From NCBI GenBank assembly GCA_030272155.1, contig CP126193.1:186001-250000 (forward strand): 64,000 nt of DNA, in the 5' to 3' direction. Below are positions 59,789 to 64,000 of the stretch, piece by piece; position 1 is the first letter of the stretch; each line of letters starts with the position of its first letter. The DNA comes from Tetradesmus obliquus. Lineage: Eukaryota > Chlorophyta > Chlorophyceae > Sphaeropleales > Scenedesmaceae. The notes beneath the pieces are model-generated. The model saw only the letters and a list, made by a program, of their open reading frames with translations. It searched no databases and was not told the origin of the DNA. The position numbers and the translations under genes are program-made.

Positions 59789-59830
<42 letters not shown>

Positions 59831-61506
59831 GCAGTGGCAGCCCGAGTGCAACCGTTTACCTTCTGTGTGCGGTACAAGGTGCACTGCACGGCTGAATTTG
59901 CATGCGATGATGGCAGCAAGCATGGTATCATGGTCCTGTGTGCAGAAACCCGGCACGGCTGCACTGGGCTCATGCAGCAGTACGCTTGCAACCGTTAAGT
60001 GTTGCGGTGAGAAGCAACATGCTCAAGCTGTGGTGATGCATACCAGGCTGGCTTACCTTGCCTCGTACACAATGGTTGACAACGAGTTGACCATCACAGC
60101 CTGCATGCAACACAAAAAGATGCGAGGTCTTGCAACGAGGAGCTCGTTCAAAGCGGATGGTGCCCAGTGCATGGTGCCCAGCGTGCAGCAGCTGCGCAGG
60201 CAACTGCAAACTTGCATTGGCCACGACCCTTGCATTACACACGCAAAGCGCACACAGCAGCATCGTGGCAGAAGATAAGACTCAGCAGCAGCAACAAACA
60301 CAATTTTGGCAGCAATGCACGCAGCCTCTGCAGGTGTTGCTGGGGGGTGTTTCAGAGTGGCCGCTGTCCTAACCCTACGCGATGCCATACCTGTGCCTTC
60401 ACTTGGCCAGGAGTCTGGAAGATGCCACTCTGCTCCCTGCGCATGCAGCAGCACACAGCAGCAATTCAACGTAGGCAAGACAGCAGCGGCGATGAGCCCA
60501 GCTGAAGCTGCAGCTGAAGCGCTACACCAGTAAACTCATGCTGCCCAGCGGTTGATAGTTGCGCCAGCACACCACTGGCTGTCCAGCGTTAGCAGTCTTC
60601 AACAACGGCTGCGCCTGCTGTGCACAGCTGTGCAGCACATCCACACAAAGCATACAGCGCTGCCTTGCACTGCATGCAGCACAAGTTGTAGGCCCACAGC
60701 AAGCAAGTACACACAAAAACGCCGCAGCAAGCAGTGCAAGCTGCGCCTGTTATGTCAGCCAGCTAGCAACTCACCTGCAAATTTCGTCGAGGCGCTGCAG
60801 CTCTGCCGGCGTGAGCCTCTGTTTCTCCTTCAGCGCAGCGAGGCTGGTCTTGGGCCAGCGGCTGCCAGGGCTCTGCAGCAGCAGCAGCAGCTGAGTGTGT
60901 TGCACAGAGTTCAAGCTGTCTGTGAAGGACTCATCCCTATCCCAACACGTCAGCTATATGTTCACTGTGGAGATGTTCGAGCAGCAGTGCGCAGTGGACT
61001 GGCTGATATCCATGCAGCTCCCCGGCTCAGCTGTGCCGTGTGCTGCTCGCACCTCTTTTGGCAGTGACTGGTAGCAGTCGCTGATCTGCTGCTTCAGTGC
61101 CACCAGCTGCGGCGGGAAGCCACGGTACGCCAGCGTGAGCACACCCTGCCTGCAGGGAGGTTGCGCACAGCACGCTGTGAGCCAAATGTGTGGCACAGCC
61201 ACTGCTGGGTGCGTTTGCGGGCCATGAAAGTGTTGCATGTTGCTGCGCGCATTAACAAGCAATCCTCACACTGCTGCTTTCAACACACAGCTACCAAGTG
61301 TAGCGGTGGTGCCAGCAGGGCAACTGCTGGGCAAGTGCAAGGCAATGATATGCTCAGCGTCCTCAGATCACGCACCAGGACACGAAAAAGCAGTAGGGTC
61401 TCAGCACGCAGGCCTGTGTGTTGCGGGTGAGGTACTCCAGGTGGGTCTCTGCTGTGCTGCTGCTGGGAGGGGCCGAGGGGCCAGCAACCGCTTCAGCCAC
61501 AGCCAT
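58854..61506 (-). CDS. Eight-exon protein of unknown function ending LHVTVRAII
   Basis: Exons: 61436-61506, 61053-61149, 60775-60872, 60391-60436, 60057-60100, 59691-59784, 59371-59447, 58854-59214; phases agree throughout, 295 residues. Segments in order: GVLTLAYRGFPPQLVALKQQ, SPGSRWPKTSLAALKEKQRL, REQSGIFQTPGQVKAQ, AVMVNSLSTIVYEAR, CLERVISRHVVRLLQPADLA, GVVAEADDEDYWFHASRDGN, NAALGVTLVHELACFQQ, a Ser/Gly insert, then FRAAVEAEMPGLYAWFDEKS and LHVTVRAII. The ending contains one H-x-T-x motif as in 2H phosphoesterases, but a second was not found, so that link is only a possibility. No transit or signal peptide is evident (MAVAEAVAGPSAPPSSS). The exon 1 donor GTACCT was chosen because it alone gives the required phase. 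Confidence 0.7.
59790..59823 (-). repeat. (CTG)n tract upstream of a 3' splice site
   Basis: CAG repeat on the plus strand, CTG on the coding strand, immediately before the acceptor of exon 6 (59784) of the eight-exon unknown gene. Confidence 0.9.
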
Positions 61507-64000
61507 TGCAATCAACCCAAGCGTACGAAAACACAAAGGTATCAGCGACAGCTGGAGGAGCTGATCTAAAAATCGGAGGAGAGACCTTGATCAGGCGAGT
61601 TCGATAAGGCAGTTGAGACAAAAGTTTGCTGAGCACGAAGACGCGACAGAAGAGCGTGGTGTAATCAAAGAAGTACGTATATCGATTAATATCAGCTGTA
61701 CTGGCATCACGGGGATCACCGTGGTGCTGATGCCACTGTGCAGTGTCAACCACCTGACAGTTATGACAAGCACCTCACTTGTAGTGCCGTGGAATGCACA
61801 GCAAGGTGTCTTTTACTTGTGTAGCATTGACAACGAGGTAATGGAGGAGGATATCCATCACTTACCACGGCTCCTGCCACCCTGCTGCATAGTCAAGTTG
61901 ACTCAGCCGCAGGCTGTAGGCTACAGCCTGTAGCCGCTACAGCTGCTGCCATCGCAGTCAATCATTGAGTGTTGCTCGTGTCCATGCCCAGCTGGGCGTC
62001 TGCAGACGCTGCAGCTTTGCACGGCACTGCATGCCGGAAGCCCCCCCTCTACTCCTGAATGGGGACAATCATTTGCGCCTACAGGTGAGAACTTCGCATG
62101 ATGCTATGATGCCATGATGCTGGACAGACGTGCCTGCGTGGACAGCCCACTTGGAGCGCCAGGAGCCTTCGGGCAGGGGGGCTTCTGGACCAGCATTGCT
62201 TGCAGGTGAACGGTTGTGCATTTACCATGCCTAAAACTGTCATATTACAATCAAGAGCATCACATGTGCAATGTACATTGGACCAGTTGCTAATGCCCAG
62301 CCGCCTCTGCTATGAAAGGCCACAAGACTGCGCTGCTGTCACCTGCCTGAGGTTCAGCTGAACTGCAGCACATGCATGCCATGATGGTCCTGCATGCAGT
62401 GACTGGAGGTGTCACTGTGCAAGCAAATTTGAGTTCCCCTGGACGCTCATGTGAGGTTGATCAATTGGACCTGCATAATCGCTGTACCGCGAGTCTGCGC
62501 TTGCGCAACAGGCATACTACTTGTCGTCACTCGAGCTACTCCAGAGGTCACCGGTGTAGCAACCACAGCATGCTGCGTACATGCGTTAGGTCCTCGACAT
62601 GGACGCCCAGCATCTTCTCATCCTCGTCAAAGTAACCTTTAGATTGTTTCAAAACTGTTTCAACGGGCTGTCAGACCTTACAGCTGATGCAGCGACAAGA
62701 GGTAAGTAGGGTTTCGCGGTCATACCTGATCAGGGCTCACTCCTCTCCGACTGTTACGACAGGGTCGCCACGATAGTGATGAATGACTAAGCATCAAGAC
62801 AGCCGGTGATCTTGTCATGTCGCTTTATTTGTGTTAAGCAGAGGTGGACTTTGAGATTGCACGGGTCGCACCTGTGCACACTCTGCAGCTATGGCGCAAA
62901 CAGCGCTCGCTGAATACTATGTGAGCGTAATTGACTATTATGTCGCCATGCTGGCAGCCCACCGCTGCTGCTGGCTATCAGCCGTTGGCACTAGCCCAGC
63001 AGTTCATGTGGGCCCACATGGGCGTGCATGCACTCAATCTCTGCTCGTGGCTGGCCTTGTAGGTGCGGAGGGCCTCGCAGACATCCTCCATTGCACCTCC
63101 GATCAGCAAAGCTGCCCGTGAGGAGTACTATTACGATGAGAGTTCGTTCCTCGGACGAATGAACAAGAAGTTCGGCCAGAGCAAGGTGAACAGCTTTGAA
63201 CGCGTTTGTAGCTCTGTTTGATGCCCCGTATACAGAGTTTGTTGGCGTTGGTAGCAAGATCAGCTGCAGACGTCGCAAATCCATCTCGAACGGCGGGCAG
63301 GCAGCTTGATCAAGTCCGTCAGCTGCGTTAAAATGAATTATCACCAATGCAAAGCGTTTCTAGATCTGTATATTACCCATCGATCGCTGATTTTTGCATC
63401 TGTCATGAAGCACGTGGTGATGACTGTGCTGCCCACATGGGCTTCGGTGACAGTGTTTGAATAAGGCGCACGCTACTCCGATTTATGCACAACGCCTACG
63501 TCGCAGTGATCCCGTCGCGGCCACGGCAAACCCTTGCTTGCATGCCACACAGGCATGGTCCATGCCTCATGCCTCAGGAGTCCTGGTAGCGCAGGCTGCA
63601 TGTGCCCTGCCAGTGCAGCACATGGTTCATGAGCCATGTGCTGAACACACACATCACAGTCACCATCAGGACATGGCACGCATGGCGCCCGCGCCTTGCT
63701 GCTGATGCGCGCACCTACGCTTTCTAACCGCTACATGTGTCTGGGCTGCTGCTGCTGCTGCTGTCGCCGTGACGCCTGCAGTGGGGCAAATACTTTGACC
63801 TCGAGGTGAGCAGCCAGCCAACTGCCAAGGAATCGCAGGGGAGCTGCTACATGCATGCATGCCTGCGCTTGTGACTGGTGGTTGTCGCTGATGAAGCAGC
63901 CGCTGCCGCAGCAGTGCTGCCATGCTCGGCAACAGCAGTACCAGCTGCAGCTTGGGAACGCTTTGAGGGCTTGTGACCTACCAGGCAGGATGTGTGTATG
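61507..64000. other. Right-end region without a secure gene
   Basis: Two short protein-like minus-strand stretches occur, FDEDEKMLGVHVEDLTHV (about 62585-62640) and LLIGGAMEDVCEALRTYK (about 63050-63110), but they could not be joined and the second is preceded by two stop codons. On the plus strand a tiny exon-like WGKYFDLE followed by GTGAGC ends at 63806. These may be parts of a gene extending beyond the window or decayed coding sequence. Confidence 0.35.

Noticed and set aside
59860..59935. Extra exon in the eight-exon unknown gene
   Set aside because: It has GT-AG borders but breaks phase; skipping it joins VYEAR directly to CLERVISRHVV in frame.
63674..63806. Plus-strand micro-exon WGKYFDLE with GTGAGC donor as start of a new gene
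   Set aside because: Too short and with no linked exon inside the window to call a gene.

Overview
The window looks like nuclear DNA of a green alga, most likely a chlorophyte close to Scenedesmus/Tetradesmus. That placement is inferred from intron-rich GT-AG genes, heavy CTG/CAG microsatellite content, poly-Gln/poly-Ala runs in proteins, and plant/algal-type gene families. No bacterial-style operon or ribosome binding site is visible. I rebuilt genes exon by exon, accepting a junction only when the splice site, reading phase and family alignment agreed. Thirteen genes were found. The start, or one junction, remains open in four of them: the ribokinase fusion, the sushi-like gene, the SFI1-like gene and the armadillo gene.

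Layout. 1-3.0 kb: lipoate-protein ligase (minus), head-to-head with a 12-exon armadillo-type repeat protein (plus, 3.6-10.4 kb). 10.4-13.3 kb: no gene seen. 13.3-15.9 kb: BTB/POZ protein (minus). 17.0-22.0 kb: a fusion of a PfkB ribokinase with a xylose-isomerase-like TIM barrel (minus). It is divergently paired with an HpcH/HpaI-type aldolase (plus, 22.7-25.4 kb), so isomerase, kinase and aldolase activities sit around one 0.75-kb intergenic region. 26.6-28.5 kb: secreted sushi/CCP-like protein (minus, model incomplete). 29.2-31.9 kb: a 2.68-kb CACTA-type DNA transposon with no recognisable transposase. 32.1-39.5 kb: a 15-exon, about 1165-residue FYRN/FYRC protein that also carries an AT-hook, a CUE-like segment and a C-terminal U-box (minus), head-to-head with an NTF2/SnoaL-like plastid protein (plus, 40.0-41.9 kb). 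42.8-45.5 kb: leucine-rich-repeat-like protein (minus). 46.3-54.1 kb: large SFI1-like centrin-binding protein (minus). 55.1-58.2 kb: secreted Cys-rich four-repeat protein (minus). 58.9-61.5 kb: eight-exon protein of unknown function (minus). 61.5-64 kb: nothing secure.

Three genome-level patterns stand out. First, many introns end in a (CTG)n tract directly before the acceptor AG. Second, in three genes the sequence around a splice junction is tandemly duplicated inside the neighbouring intron, giving decoy splice sites. Third, three tiny inserts with a shared (ATG)n-tailed 3' end, different 5' ends and different 12-17 bp flanking duplications look like severely 5'-truncated retroposons. The best candidate for an undescribed system is the divergent sugar-isomerase/kinase fusion plus aldolase.
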